NCBI RefSeq assembly: GCF_000019665.1 | Contig: NC_010794.1 | Span: 1,674,001 to 1,738,000, forward strand | DNA: 64,000 nt | DNA from: Methylacidiphilum infernorum V4 | Lineage (GTDB): Bacteria > Verrucomicrobiota > Verrucomicrobiia > Methylacidiphilales > Methylacidiphilaceae | Reading direction: 5' to 3' | Shown: piece by piece, positions 55,961 to 64,000 of the stretch | Layout of the letters: every line of letters begins with the position of its first letter | Position numbering within the stretch: position 1 is the stretch's first letter | The notes under the pieces: model-generated | The model's input: the letters and a program-made list of their open reading frames with translations, nothing else | Told to the model about the DNA's origin: nothing | Database searches by the model: none | Program-made: the position numbers and the translations under genes

Positions 55961-56459
55961 AGTGAGTAAGACTATCCTGGACAACGGATTGAGAATCTTG
56001 AGAATGGGGCAAACTAGGCGAAAGCCGAGTGGATTCGATTTCAAGTGGCTGTTTTGATGGCACTGAAGAAGAAATAACCTGCAAGGGTTGCTTGTTTCCC
56101 TCACCCTGTGGGCTTATCGAATTGGTCGCCGCCAAGGAAGAAGGGCTGATATTCTGGGTGCGTTTTGAAAGCCCGATGCTCATGGCAGCCAAGAAAGCAA
56201 CGAAAATAAAAATGCCGGCAAATGCGGAACGGAATAAAACCTTCCTCTCCGCATCAAAAAACCACTGGAGTTTTTCAAAAAGCATTTCGGAAAAGGTCGT
56301 GTTTTTTATCATCTCTACTCTTAGCCTTCGATGAAGGCTTTTATGCATCTGCTCAAAATAATGAGCTGAAGCATGTTTTTCCACTTGTTGTTCTAAATGC
56401 TCCTTGATTCTCTTTTTCAAACCTTCCAGCTCCATCCTGTCTTGACTCTTCATCTCCAT
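55938..56459 (-). CDS. Single-span membrane protein, possible anti-sigma factor
   Basis: A 173-residue protein. A charged N-terminal cytoplasmic part (residues 1-75, LKKRIKEHLEQQVEKHASAH then YFEQMHKSLHRRLR) precedes one transmembrane helix (FAGIFIFVAFLAAMSIGLSK) and a Ser/Pro/Gln-rich periplasmic tail. This topology, and the position directly after an ECF sigma gene, suits an anti-sigma factor, although no ZAS/RseA motif (HxxxCxxC) is present. HYFEQMHKSLHRR has histidines but no Cys pair. It is flanked by the sigma gene and the HtrA-like gene and probably shares their transcript. Confidence 0.65.
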   Translation of the reverse strand: MEMKSQDRMELEGLKKRIKEHLEQQVEKHASAHYFEQMHKSLHRRLRVEMIKNTTFSEMLFEKLQWFFDAERKVLFRSAFAGIFIFVAFLAAMSIGLSKRTQNISPSSLAATNSISPQGEGNKQPLQVISSSVPSKQPLEIESTRLSPSLPHSQDSQSVVQDSLTHYEAMVAF

Positions 56460-56512
56460 ATCAAGGCCTCCAATATTTCCATCATCTCGAGTTGCACTTC
56501 AGCTTGTTAGTT

Positions 56513-57127
56513 CTAACTTATAAAGTTATTATCATTTTTCAAAATCTTTTGAAGTTGTTTATGAGCATAAAACAATCTAGAGCGAATTGTTCCTTCCGAA
56601 CAGCCCATGATTTTCGCTATTTCTGAATGGCTCAGTTCCTCTAGGTCAAAAAGAACAACCACCGCACGATGCTTTTCTGAAAGTTTGGATAAAGCTTCAT
56701 TTAAAATTTTTCCTAACTCTTTCATCTCAATCTGCTTTACCGCTTGTTCCCCGGAGCGGTAATCGACAAATTCCTTTTCTACTTGCCCCTCTTCCTCGTC
56801 AGAAAAATGGGGAAAGGGTTGAGGCGTAAACTTCGATTTTCTTTTGAAACTTATAGCCGTATTAACGGCAATGCGGTAAATCCACGTATAAAAAGAAGCA
56901 CCAATGCGAAAGCCTCCTATATTCTTGTAGGCCTTAAGGAAAGTTTCCATCAAGACATCATTCGTGTCTTCGTGATGGAGAAGAACTCCATAAATAACCC
57001 TATACAGTCTTTTTTGATACCGTTCTACCAATATATCAAAAGCTTCTAATTCTCCGGACTTCATCCGAAGGATAAGCTCTTGATCTGTAGGTGAGCGTTC
57101 AACAACTTCTGGAATGGCTTTTTCCAT
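56513..57127 (-). CDS. ECF-type RNA polymerase sigma factor
   Basis: A 204-residue sigma-70-family protein with only regions 2 and 4. Region 2 is FDILVERYQKRLYRVIYGVL and DTNDVLMETFLKAYKNIGGF then RIGASFYTWIYRIAVNTAIS. Region 4 is LSEKHRAVVVLFDLEELSHS then EIAKIMGCSEGTIRSRLFYA with a helix-turn-helix. It resembles RpoE-type envelope-stress sigma factors. Its first 20 residues (MEKAIPEVVERSPTDQELIL) precede the usual core. The next genes on its strand are a membrane protein and a dead HtrA-like protein, so it may respond to envelope stress. Confidence 0.92.
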   Translation of the reverse strand: MEKAIPEVVERSPTDQELILRMKSGELEAFDILVERYQKRLYRVIYGVLLHHEDTNDVLMETFLKAYKNIGGFRIGASFYTWIYRIAVNTAISFKRKSKFTPQPFPHFSDEEEGQVEKEFVDYRSGEQAVKQIEMKELGKILNEALSKLSEKHRAVVVLFDLEELSHSEIAKIMGCSEGTIRSRLFYAHKQLQKILKNDNNFIS

Positions 57128-57256
57128 TATTTTAATATTTGACTAATTTTTATAGATTTAAATAGCCGGCTTAAAAAAATCAAGCAATATTTATTCGTTT
57201 TCTAGTCGAGAAAAGAAGAGAAGCAAGGGGGAAAAGTTTAAAAAAAGAAAAGGGAC

Positions 57257-57285
57257 TTGTCATTTTTCGTTTTTGCAAATAATAT
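57257..57285 (+). promoter_or_regulatory. Sigma-70-like promoter giving a near-leaderless transcript
   Basis: TTGTCA (57257-57262) and TAATAT (57280-57285) are 17 bp apart. The ATG of the next gene is 12 bp after the -10 box, so transcription would begin within a few bases of the start codon. Found by eye. Confidence 0.5.
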
Positions 57286-57297
57286 CCTATCCCATTG

Positions 57298-58329
57298 ATG
57301 TCTGTAGAAAAATTACCTTCTAAAGAAAAAACCTCCAAGCATCTTTTACCTCCCATCTACGCCTGGGCGGTCAGGTTCGTTATCCTTGTAGTTTTTATCC
57401 AGCTTTCTTCTCTTCTATCCATTTTTTGGCTAAGGCATTATGTTTTCAACCAGGTTTCCAAGAAAGATCGACTGCAGGCCTCCAATCGTTCTTTTCCCTT
57501 GCCTTCGTTCCTCTCTCCCAAGCCTCCAACATTACCGGTTATCCATTCCAAGGAACTCAAAAAAGATTTTTCTTCTATAGCCGAAGAAAGCAAGGAAGAA
57601 AAGCTGGATGCCTTCATTAAAGATGCTGAACGCTTTGAAAAGGAAGGCGACCTGAATTTAGCCCATGACGCTCTTAATAATGCGGAAGAAGTGGATCCTA
57701 CAAATTTTGAGGTGCTTATAAAACAGGCTCAACTTGCTGAACGTCAAAAAGACAGCCAAAGGGCATATATCTATTGGAGCAAGATTGCAAACCAAGACAA
57801 GAAATCGGGCTCCTTGTATAAAACAGCTCATCAAAAGATAGCAACTCTTAAAAACCAAGCTCAAAAAGATTTTTCATCTCCCTCCTTGATCCCCTCTTCT
57901 CTAAAAGATCCTCATGGGATGGGTAAAACGCTAGTCCTTGAGAAAATTCGTGTTGAAAAGAGCAATTTATCCAATACCCTTTGGGGCCAAGAAGTGACCT
58001 TGCGGATTCCTATCCTATTGACGGATCCCTCTATCCGCATAGACCCCAAACAGATCCGTTATCAAGTTTACATTTACGATGAGATCGACAAGGGACTCAT
58101 CCTTCAGTCCAACGCAAAAATCACCAGTTCTTTCGAAAATCCTCTTCCCACATGGACCATCCATCAGACGGAAATTTTACGCATAAATTATAAACCGGAA
58201 CGGCCTGTTCAAAATCAAAGGTTTTATGGATACATTGTCCGCATTTTCTATTGCGGACAACTTCAAGATCAAATCGCCGACCCTCCCGAACTCCTTACCC
58301 GCCTCCCCGGGTTGACGCCTAAGATGTAA
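57298..58329 (+). CDS. Membrane-anchored protein with a TPR-like segment
   Basis: About 343 residues. The cytoplasmic start is followed by one hydrophobic helix (FVILVVFIQLSSLLSIFWLR), then a Ser/Pro/Lys linker, a TPR-like pair of helices (DAERFEKEGDLNLAHDALNN then AEEVDPTNFEVLIKQAQLAE, RQKDSQRAYIYWSKIAN) and a C-terminal beta-rich part (LWGQEVTLRIPILLTDPSIR, YQVYIYDEIDKGLILQSN). Its function is unknown. It reads away from the sigma-factor gene, with about 170 bp between them. Its stop overlaps the convergent lpxB by 11 bp. Confidence 0.72.
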   Translation: MSVEKLPSKEKTSKHLLPPIYAWAVRFVILVVFIQLSSLLSIFWLRHYVFNQVSKKDRLQASNRSFPLPSFLSPKPPTLPVIHSKELKKDFSSIAEESKEEKLDAFIKDAERFEKEGDLNLAHDALNNAEEVDPTNFEVLIKQAQLAERQKDSQRAYIYWSKIANQDKKSGSLYKTAHQKIATLKNQAQKDFSSPSLIPSSLKDPHGMGKTLVLEKIRVEKSNLSNTLWGQEVTLRIPILLTDPSIRIDPKQIRYQVYIYDEIDKGLILQSNAKITSSFENPLPTWTIHQTEILRINYKPERPVQNQRFYGYIVRIFYCGQLQDQIADPPELLTRLPGLTPKM

Positions 58330-59512
58330 TCGATTGGATCTCTTTTTTTTGTTCTCCTTTTAGCAAAGCCAATACAAGGCTCGCCGCTTTTTGGCTTGCC
58401 CCTGCTGAACCCAGCTGATTTACCACCGCCATCATCTTGTTTCGCATCTCATTTCTTAGTCCTTCGTCATGCATCAATTTTATAGCCAAGGCACTGATTT
58501 TTTCAGGTTGAGCCGCCTCTTGAACAAATTCAGGAACGACTTTTTCATTAGCCAAGACATTGACGATACTAAGGTAGGGAACTTTGACGAGCCTTTTGCC
58601 AACTTGGTAGGTCAAGGGGTTGGTTTTATATATCACTATCTGCGGAACTCCAAGCAAGGCACATTCCAACGATACCGAACCGGAGGCCAAAATAGCCAGC
58701 TTGCACCGAGAAATATGGGAAAGAGGATAGCCAACCTGTATTCTCAGCCATTCAGGTAAATCTTTTAACCCTAACAAAGACAAACCAACTTCTACAAGTT
58801 CTTCATTGGGAGCAATCCATATAAATTGATAATCTTTACCCCTCATGACCATTTTCCATGCCGCTTTATAAAGGATAGGCAGATGGCTGGTTATCTCCAT
58901 TTTTCTGCTCCCCGGCAGCAAAGCAATCTTGGGTGCATTCGAAGAAGCCGTGGGCAAGCTATTAGGAAGAAGCCGATCCATTAAGGGATGCCCGACCCAT
59001 TCCACGTTGAGCTTGGGAGCATGCTTTTCAAACCACGGTTTTTCGAATGGAAAAATAACCAACATCAAATCGATAAGTTTATTGAATTTCTCCGCTCTTT
59101 GGCTATGCCATGCCCATACCTGGGGGCTGATGTAATAAACGATTTTAATCGAAGGTAACTCTTTTCGGATTTTAGAGGCCAGTTTCAGATTAAATCCCGG
59201 ATAATCGATCAAAATGACACAATCGGGTTTTTCCACAAGTGCGCAATGGACAAGATCGAGAAAAATTTTTCTGATTTCCCCTAAATGTTTAAAAACCTCC
59301 ACAAGACCGACAACAGCAAGTTTCGACAGATCATAAAGTTGAACCTGCCCAGCTGCAGCCATACGAGGCCCTCCCACTCCCAGGAACACGGCATCAGGAA
59401 CAGATTGGCCAATGGCCTCCATCAACAATGATCCATAAATGTCCCCACTCGTTTCCCCGGCAACAAGGAGAAATTTCGCTTTGGATTGTCTTAGCTGGGT
59501 CATTTTTTTCAA
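58319..59512 (-). CDS. lpxB: Lipid-A-disaccharide synthase
   Basis: A 397-residue glycosyltransferase. LLVAGETSGDIYGSLLMEAI, FLGVGGPRMAAAGQVQL, ILIDYPGFNLKLASKIRKEL, IVYYISPQVWAWHSQRAEKF, VEWVGHPLMDRL, IALLPGSRKMEITSHLPILY and LAILASGSVSLECALLGVPQ then IVIYKTNPLTYQVGKRLV follow LpxB throughout. It condenses lipid X with UDP-2,3-diacylglucosamine to form the lipid A disaccharide. Its start overlaps the stop of the oxidoreductase gene upstream by 4 bp, so the group lpxI, oxidoreductase, lpxB is probably one operon. Confidence 0.96.
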   Translation of the reverse strand: MKKMTQLRQSKAKFLLVAGETSGDIYGSLLMEAIGQSVPDAVFLGVGGPRMAAAGQVQLYDLSKLAVVGLVEVFKHLGEIRKIFLDLVHCALVEKPDCVILIDYPGFNLKLASKIRKELPSIKIVYYISPQVWAWHSQRAEKFNKLIDLMLVIFPFEKPWFEKHAPKLNVEWVGHPLMDRLLPNSLPTASSNAPKIALLPGSRKMEITSHLPILYKAAWKMVMRGKDYQFIWIAPNEELVEVGLSLLGLKDLPEWLRIQVGYPLSHISRCKLAILASGSVSLECALLGVPQIVIYKTNPLTYQVGKRLVKVPYLSIVNVLANEKVVPEFVQEAAQPEKISALAIKLMHDEGLRNEMRNKMMAVVNQLGSAGASQKAASLVLALLKGEQKKEIQSITS

Positions 59513-60429
59513 CTTCTCAATTGGATTAATTCGGTAATGCGCATGGCCAGTTTCAAAGCTTCAACCGCCTCATTCCCACCCACCAGGGGATTGTCCTTTG
59601 AGTTGATGCAGCCGATAAAAGATCGCAACTCAAAAAATAAAGGTTCTCCTTTCTCTATAGGTATAGGAGCACATTCGATCTGGCTATCTCTTTTTCTATA
59701 AATTTCTCCCTTTTGGTCGAGATAATTCAAAGAAATATAGGCGTCATCCTGGAAAATGCGTATTTTACGCATTTTCTCCGGGCTTATGCGACTGGTGGTA
59801 ACATTGGCTATGGCTCCATTTTTAAATCTAATTCTTGCGTTGGCAATATCTTCGGTAGAACTCAAAACAGAAACCCCCACCGCATCGATAAGCTGGATCT
59901 CCGAACGGACTAAATGAAGAATAGCTTCCAAGTCATGGATCATTAAATCCAGCACCACGCCCAACTCTACATTCCTCCCCGGGTAAGGACAAAGCCGATG
60001 GCATTCAATAAACCTTGGATTGGTCAGGTATTCTTCAAGGGCCCTGAAAGCCGGGTTGTATCTTTCGACATGTCCCACCTGCAAAATAACATTTCTTTTT
60101 TTAGCCGCCTCTACAAGAGCCTTGGCCTCTTCTAGGCTTGCGGTTATCGGTTTTTCAATCAGGACATGAACTCCGGACTGAAGGCATTTCATCCCTATTT
60201 CAAAATGAGACGGGGTGGGGGTGGCGATCGACACCGCATCGACTTCTTTTAATAAGTCCTCCAAAGAGTCAAAAGCCTTGCCTCCTATTTTTTTAGATAG
60301 GGCTTCGGCGGCATTCTTTTCTCTATCAAAACAGCCTACATAACGGACATCATTCATCTGCGCATACAAGCGGGCATGATGTTGTCCGATGTGGCCTATA
60401 CCTATCACTCCAAGTTTTATTGGGTTCAT
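59509..60429 (-). CDS. Gfo/Idh/MocA family oxidoreductase
   Basis: A 306-residue NAD(P)-binding enzyme. LGVIGIGHIGQHHARLYAQM is the Rossmann motif, VSIATPTPSHFEIGMKCLQS then GVHVLIEKPITASLEEA contains the family EKP lysine, and LGVVLDLMIHDLEAILHLVR supplies the C-terminal Asp and His. It is placed between lpxI and lpxB, where a related oxidoreductase (GnnA-like) makes an amino sugar for lipid A in some bacteria. GnnA with GnnB produces GlcN3N. No aminotransferase is next to it, so this stays a suggestion. Confidence 0.88.
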   Translation of the reverse strand: MNPIKLGVIGIGHIGQHHARLYAQMNDVRYVGCFDREKNAAEALSKKIGGKAFDSLEDLLKEVDAVSIATPTPSHFEIGMKCLQSGVHVLIEKPITASLEEAKALVEAAKKRNVILQVGHVERYNPAFRALEEYLTNPRFIECHRLCPYPGRNVELGVVLDLMIHDLEAILHLVRSEIQLIDAVGVSVLSSTEDIANARIRFKNGAIANVTTSRISPEKMRKIRIFQDDAYISLNYLDQKGEIYRKRDSQIECAPIPIEKGEPLFFELRSFIGCINSKDNPLVGGNEAVEALKLAMRITELIQLRS

Positions 60430-60442
60430 CGGTTAAACATTC

Positions 60443-61285
60443 CTAGGGAAATCCAACAAGACTGATTTTTGATTGATCAGCCATCTCGATTACCTTTCCT
60501 TTTTCTAAGACAAGAGTCTTTTCGGATTCACAAACAATAACCCCAATTCCATATCTTAATGCAGCATCAATCGTTTTTAAACCGATGACGGGAACATCAA
60601 ACCTGAAATCCTGGTCAGGCTTACTCACCTTTACAAGCATGGCTCCTCCCTTCCCCAGTTCGCCCCCCCTTTTCATGGTCTCATCGGTTCCTTCGAAGGC
60701 TTCAACGGAAAGAACCGTCCCATTTTTTACAACGACGGATTGACCAATATCGAGTCGAGCTATTTCTTTAGCAATTCTAAAACCAAATTCAACATCCCCC
60801 CAAAATCTTTTTTTAATTTGCGGCCCCCCGAAATGTCCGGAGGGAACTAATTGATCTTCCAAGAATGTTGTGGCTTTCAAAAGTAAAACTCCAATTTTCT
60901 CCAGTTCTTCAGCTATGGCGCCAAACAAGCTATGAGCATTCCTTTCCTTAAGTTTGGCAAGAAGCAAAAGGGTTTTTAAATCGGGTCTTAACTCGAAAAG
61001 ATGGGAAGGAGCTACTCCTCCTGCCATTATCGCTCGTTTTACTTCATTTTTTTTGAAAAATTGAAGCATCTTTGATAGTTGTCCCACTCGGATCCATTCC
61101 ACCGTGGTGGATAAGGACTCCATTTTTTGATCGGTTTCAGAGACAAAACAGACCGAATAAATCTTTTCAACTCCCGCTTTTTTTGCCGCTTCCGCTACCA
61201 AAATCGGGTAAACGCCCCGGCCAGCAATAATACCAAGAGGATGAGGGAAATCAAAAAGAGATTTTTTTTGAATAGGGTCGATCAT
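60443..61285 (-). CDS. lpxI: UDP-2,3-diacylglucosamine pyrophosphatase LpxI
   Basis: A 280-residue DUF1009 protein. LGIIAGRGVYPILVAEAAKK, VEWIRVGQLSKMLQFFKKNE, RAIMAGGVAPSHLF, SVVVKNGTVLSVEAFEGTDE then TMKRGG, AMLVKVSKPDQDFRFDVPVI and GLKTIDAALRYGIGVIVCES match LpxI. It hydrolyses UDP-2,3-diacylglucosamine to lipid X, replacing LpxH in many lineages. It is first in a minus-strand lipid A group with the oxidoreductase and lpxB. The gap to the next gene is 13 bp. Confidence 0.93.
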   Translation of the reverse strand: MIDPIQKKSLFDFPHPLGIIAGRGVYPILVAEAAKKAGVEKIYSVCFVSETDQKMESLSTTVEWIRVGQLSKMLQFFKKNEVKRAIMAGGVAPSHLFELRPDLKTLLLLAKLKERNAHSLFGAIAEELEKIGVLLLKATTFLEDQLVPSGHFGGPQIKKRFWGDVEFGFRIAKEIARLDIGQSVVVKNGTVLSVEAFEGTDETMKRGGELGKGGAMLVKVSKPDQDFRFDVPVIGLKTIDAALRYGIGVIVCESEKTLVLEKGKVIEMADQSKISLVGFP

Positions 61286-61407
61286 GCTAGAGATTTTTAA
61301 AACACAAACTATATTTTATGGAAAGAGAAAGAAAGAAAATCAAATCTTGACCGAAGATAACGATAAGTTTAAATTATTTCACCACTGGTTTTGTTGATTT
61401 TTAAAGT

Positions 61408-61440
61408 GGAAACTTTTGGAGAGTTTCCACTTTTTTCTTT
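61408..61440 (+). terminator. Attenuator-like hairpin with T-run in the nusA leader
   Basis: GTGGAAACT (61408-61416) and AGTTTCCAC (61423-61431) form a perfect 9-bp stem with the loop TTTGGAG-type bases, followed by TTTTTTCTTT. It lies some 20 bp before the nusA ribosome site and would stop leader transcripts. No rimP gene or upstream plus-strand gene ends here; lpxI runs the other way. It may attenuate nusA, which is known to be autoregulated in other bacteria. Confidence 0.65.
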
Positions 61441-61459
61441 AAAATTTAAGGAGAAAGCC

Positions 61460-62716
61460 ATGAATCAGGAAGTCCTAGCTATCATGGAATACATGGAAAA
61501 GGAAAAAGGGATCAACAGGCAGGTTTTCATCGAGGCGATGCAATCGGCATTGCTTGCGGCGGCAAAAAAAAGCATTGGACCTGCAAGAGATCTCAGGGTA
61601 GAAATACACCCTAAAACAGGACGGATCAATGTTCGGGCAAAACTTGAGGTTGTAGAAAAAGTTCAGAACAGTCATGATCAAATTTCCCTTAAAAGAGCGA
61701 GGGAAATCGATCCCAATGTCAATATCGGTGACCTTGTTGAAGTAGAAGTTACTCCTAAGGATTTTGGAAGAATTGCCGCTCAAGTCTTTAAGCAGACGAT
61801 TAACCAAGCTCTAAAAGGCATTGAAAGGAAAATGGTCCTATCGGAATTTAAAGACCGGATCAACAACATCGTCAGCGGAACAATACGAAGGATAGAACGA
61901 TCCGATATCATTATAGACTTGGGAAGATACGAAGGAATCATGCCTTTTAAAGAAAGGGTCCCCACGGAAGAATATGTTGTAGGAGAAAGGATAAAAGCCT
62001 ATGTGCTTTCCGTGGACGATACCCCTCATGGCCCAATGATCATCCTTTCTCGTAGCCATCCTAATTTTATTTTGCGTCTGTTGGAATTGGAAGTCAGCGA
62101 AGTAGCAGACAAGATAGTCGAAGTCAAGGCTATCGCTAGAGAACCCGGATTCCGTACTAAAATTGCAGTTTGGAGTAGCAATCCCAAAATTGATCCTGTT
62201 GGTTCTTGCGTGGGTGTAAGAGGGGCTAGAGTCAAAAACATAGTAAGAGAACTCCATAGTGAGAAAATTGATCTTTTTAAATGGTCTCCCAATGTTGAAG
62301 AACTCGCCATTGAAGCTCTTAAACCTGCAAAAGTAAAAAAGGTGGAAGTCGATCAACAAAATCATCGTGTTAAAGTTACGGTCGATGAAGAAAACTATTC
62401 TATAGCCCTTGGCAAAAAAGGAAAAAATGCCTGGCTTGCTTCTAAAATTGTCGGCTGGGATATTGATATTGTTAAAGAACCTTCTTTCGTGGTCGATAAT
62501 TTTACTCAAAAAATCACTAAAGCGGCTGAAGAAATGGCCTCTTCTTTAGCCATTGACCAAAGCGTGGCCGAGCAGATAGTTCGTGCCGGCTTTATAAATC
62601 CTGAAGCCGTAGCGGAAAGTGAAGAAGAAGATCTCATGTCTGCTCTCCCCGAACTTGATCCCCAATTGATTCATCGCTTAAAAGAAGCCGCCCTTCTCGT
62701 GGGAAAAACAAATTGA
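61460..62716 (+). CDS. nusA: Transcription termination/antitermination factor NusA
   Basis: About 418 residues. The N-terminal RNA polymerase-binding domain starts MNQEVLAIMEYMEKEKGINR, followed by the S1 domain (INNIVSGTIRRIERSDIIID then LGRYEGIMPFKERV), two KH domains (PGFRTKIAVWSSNPKIDPVG then SCVGVRGARVKNIVRELHSE, VDEENYSIALGKKGKNAWLA) and a short acidic helical C-terminus. I use the ATG preceded by AAGGAGAAAGCC rather than an upstream TTG. It lies 33 bp before infB, the conserved nusA-infB order. A hairpin with T-run (TGGAAACTTTTGGAGAGTTTCCACTTTTTTC) at about 61408-61437 precedes it. Confidence 0.96.
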   Translation: MNQEVLAIMEYMEKEKGINRQVFIEAMQSALLAAAKKSIGPARDLRVEIHPKTGRINVRAKLEVVEKVQNSHDQISLKRAREIDPNVNIGDLVEVEVTPKDFGRIAAQVFKQTINQALKGIERKMVLSEFKDRINNIVSGTIRRIERSDIIIDLGRYEGIMPFKERVPTEEYVVGERIKAYVLSVDDTPHGPMIILSRSHPNFILRLLELEVSEVADKIVEVKAIAREPGFRTKIAVWSSNPKIDPVGSCVGVRGARVKNIVRELHSEKIDLFKWSPNVEELAIEALKPAKVKKVEVDQQNHRVKVTVDEENYSIALGKKGKNAWLASKIVGWDIDIVKEPSFVVDNFTQKITKAAEEMASSLAIDQSVAEQIVRAGFINPEAVAESEEEDLMSALPELDPQLIHRLKEAALLVGKTN

Positions 62717-62749
62717 AATCATAACCTCAAGCCCATTTAATTTATTTGC

Positions 62750-64000
62750 ATGAATTCAAAAAAAAGCTCCTCATCCACCGAACTCAAGACTCTCAATAAC
62801 AATTCTTCCAACAGGCTTTCTTTAGATAAATCTAAAAAGCCTGCCAAGGAAGTGGATTTTGCCCTTCCTCCCAAAGAGAAGAAAACCAAGGCTGTTGTTG
62901 TCCTCGATGAAATTAAAGAAAAGCCTAGAAAAGAAGAAAAAAAGGAAGCTTTTCCTCCCCCTCTGGCTCAAGCAGAACAGCCTGAAAAAAAAGAGCCGAA
63001 AACCGGGCAGGGCAGCGATCAGGCGGCCCATTCTCAGGAGTCGGAAAAGAAAACCATCTTTATAAAAGGGCCTGTCACGGTCAAAGAGTTAGCCTCCCTC
63101 ATAGGCATTAAACCCTTTCAGCTCATCCATCATCTGATGGAAATGAACATTTTTGCTTCCATGACCCAGTTGCTTGACGAAACGGTAATCCAGGCCGTCT
63201 GCAACAAGCTCGGCATCGTCATTCAAACAGAAAAAAAAGAAAGGCATCTCCAATCTTCTGTTTTATCACCTCCTCCGAAACCAAAGGCTAAAGAGGCTCC
63301 TCCCCAACCTTCATCTCATATTAAACCGAGGGCTCCCGTAGTCACTTTTATGGGGCATGTAGATCACGGGAAAACCTCCTTGCTTGATGCTATCAGGCAA
63401 ACCCGAGTCGCCGCCGAGGAAGCCGGTGGCATCACCCAACACATTGGTGCCTACACGGTCGTGAAAGAGGGAAGAGCCGTAACCTTTATTGATACTCCGG
63501 GGCATGAAGCCTTTACGGCCATGCGTGCCCGAGGGGCTTCCATTACCGATATTGTTGTCCTGGTTGTCGCCGCCGATGATGGGGTGATGCCCCAGACCCT
63601 AGAAGCCATCAATCATGCTCGAAGTGCAAAAGTTCCTATTATCGTGGCTATTAATAAAATTGATCTTCCTGGAGCCAACCCCTTAAAAGTGAAATCCCAA
63701 CTCCAGGAAATCGGCCTGGTTCCAGAGGAATACGGTGGAAATACAATCTTTTGCGAGGTATCCGCCACCAAGAAAATCGGCATAGATAATCTCCTCGACA
63801 TGATTTTGCTCCAAGGTGAAATTCTGGAATTGAAAGCGGATTACGAGGGAAATGCCAAGGCTAGAGTCATTGAGTCTCAAATTGAAAAAGGAAGAGGACC
63901 CACGGCCACGGTCATCGTCCAGTCGGGACGCTTAAAAGTTGGAGATCTCGTCCTCTGCGGTCCCTACCATGGCAAGGTGCGTGCGCTTATCGATGATAGG
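62750..64000 (+). CDS. infB: Translation initiation factor IF-2 (5' part)
   Basis: The first 417 codons; the gene continues beyond the right edge. A low-complexity Lys/Glu/Pro-rich stretch (about residues 1-100) precedes an IF2_N domain ([20 protein letters not shown]). The GTPase domain shows G1 [21 protein letters not shown]2 [13 protein letters not shown]3 [14 protein letters not shown]4 AINKIDL and G5 [10 protein letters not shown]-2 positions initiator tRNA on the 30S subunit and promotes 50S joining. It follows nusA by 33 bp on the same strand. Confidence 0.97.
   Translation, partial: MNSKKSSSSTELKTLNNNSSNRLSLDKSKKPAKEVDFALPPKEKKTKAVVVLDEIKEKPRKEEKKEAFPPPLAQAEQPEKKEPKTGQGSDQAAHSQESEKKTIFIKGPVTVKELASLIGIKPFQLIHHLMEMNIFASMTQLLDETVIQAVCNKLGIVIQTEKKERHLQSSVLSPPPKPKAKEAPPQPSSHIKPRAPVVTFMGHVDHGKTSLLDAIRQTRVAAEEAGGITQHIGAYTVVKEGRAVTFIDTPGHEAFTAMRARGASITDIVVLVVAADDGVMPQTLEAINHARSAKVPIIVAINKIDLPGANPLKVKSQLQEIGLVPEEYGGNTIFCEVSATKKIGIDNLLDMILLQGEILELKADYEGNAKARVIESQIEKGRGPTATVIVQSGRLKVGDLVLCGPYHGKVRALIDDR

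Overview
The window comes from a Gram-negative bacterium with AT-leaning host DNA (by eye, well below 50% GC). Lipid A genes (lpxB, lpxI), beta-barrel and OmpA-type envelope proteins, a heptose epimerase and a hydrogenase-maturation cluster with its own nickel carrier are present. The gene repertoire suggests a Verrucomicrobium of the Methylacidiphilum type. That is an inference: no 16S rRNA or methane oxidation gene lies in the window.

Layout. 1-4376 holds hydrogenase maturation genes on the minus strand (hypB, nickel carrier, hypF, hypC, start of hypD). 4519-5893 has a lipoprotein and a short-chain dehydrogenase. 5894-13421 is an accessory island with no intact housekeeping gene. 13422-50960 is mostly ordinary chromosome: mannose metabolism (manC, manA), a secreted beta-helix protein, frr/pyrH/uvrB, NAD(P)HX repair, tRNA-His, a YpsA-FolB fusion, a peroxiredoxin, a lipase-maturation-factor-like protein, an outer membrane protein, hsp20, rpe, an aldehyde dehydrogenase, a FIST protein, a ClpX paralogue, rsmE and deoC. 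51396-64000 has a host-attachment-family protein, a zinc alcohol dehydrogenase, rpsU, an ECF sigma factor locus with a degenerate HtrA-like protein, lpxB/lpxI, nusA and the start of infB.

The main discovery is in the island: a decayed chromosomal integron. A broken integron-integrase gene (11701-12763, plus strand) diverges from a minus-strand array of gene cassettes. The array begins at a GTTAGGC core (11581-11587). The first cassette encodes a SfiI-like restriction-modification pair and ends in an attC site with consensus GTCCAAC/GTTAGGC cores (9642-9725). The second encodes a DUF3800 protein and ends in a second attC-like site (8516-8587). The third starts with a broken hicB-like antitoxin gene. 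The methyltransferase carries an apparent one-base frameshift although its restriction enzyme is intact. Beyond the array lie a wrecked large serine recombinase, a broken helix-turn-helix gene and a TnpB tail.

A second theme is IS200/IS605-type debris. Four decayed TnpB 3' ends, all on the minus strand, lie at about 6050, 41270, 45545 and 50961. Two highly structured non-coding elements (37262-37464 and 51953-52321) share a hairpin with the same CTGAAT loop. They may be omega-RNA-like or transposon-end RNAs. No intact TnpB, IscB or transposase is present, and no CRISPR array was seen.
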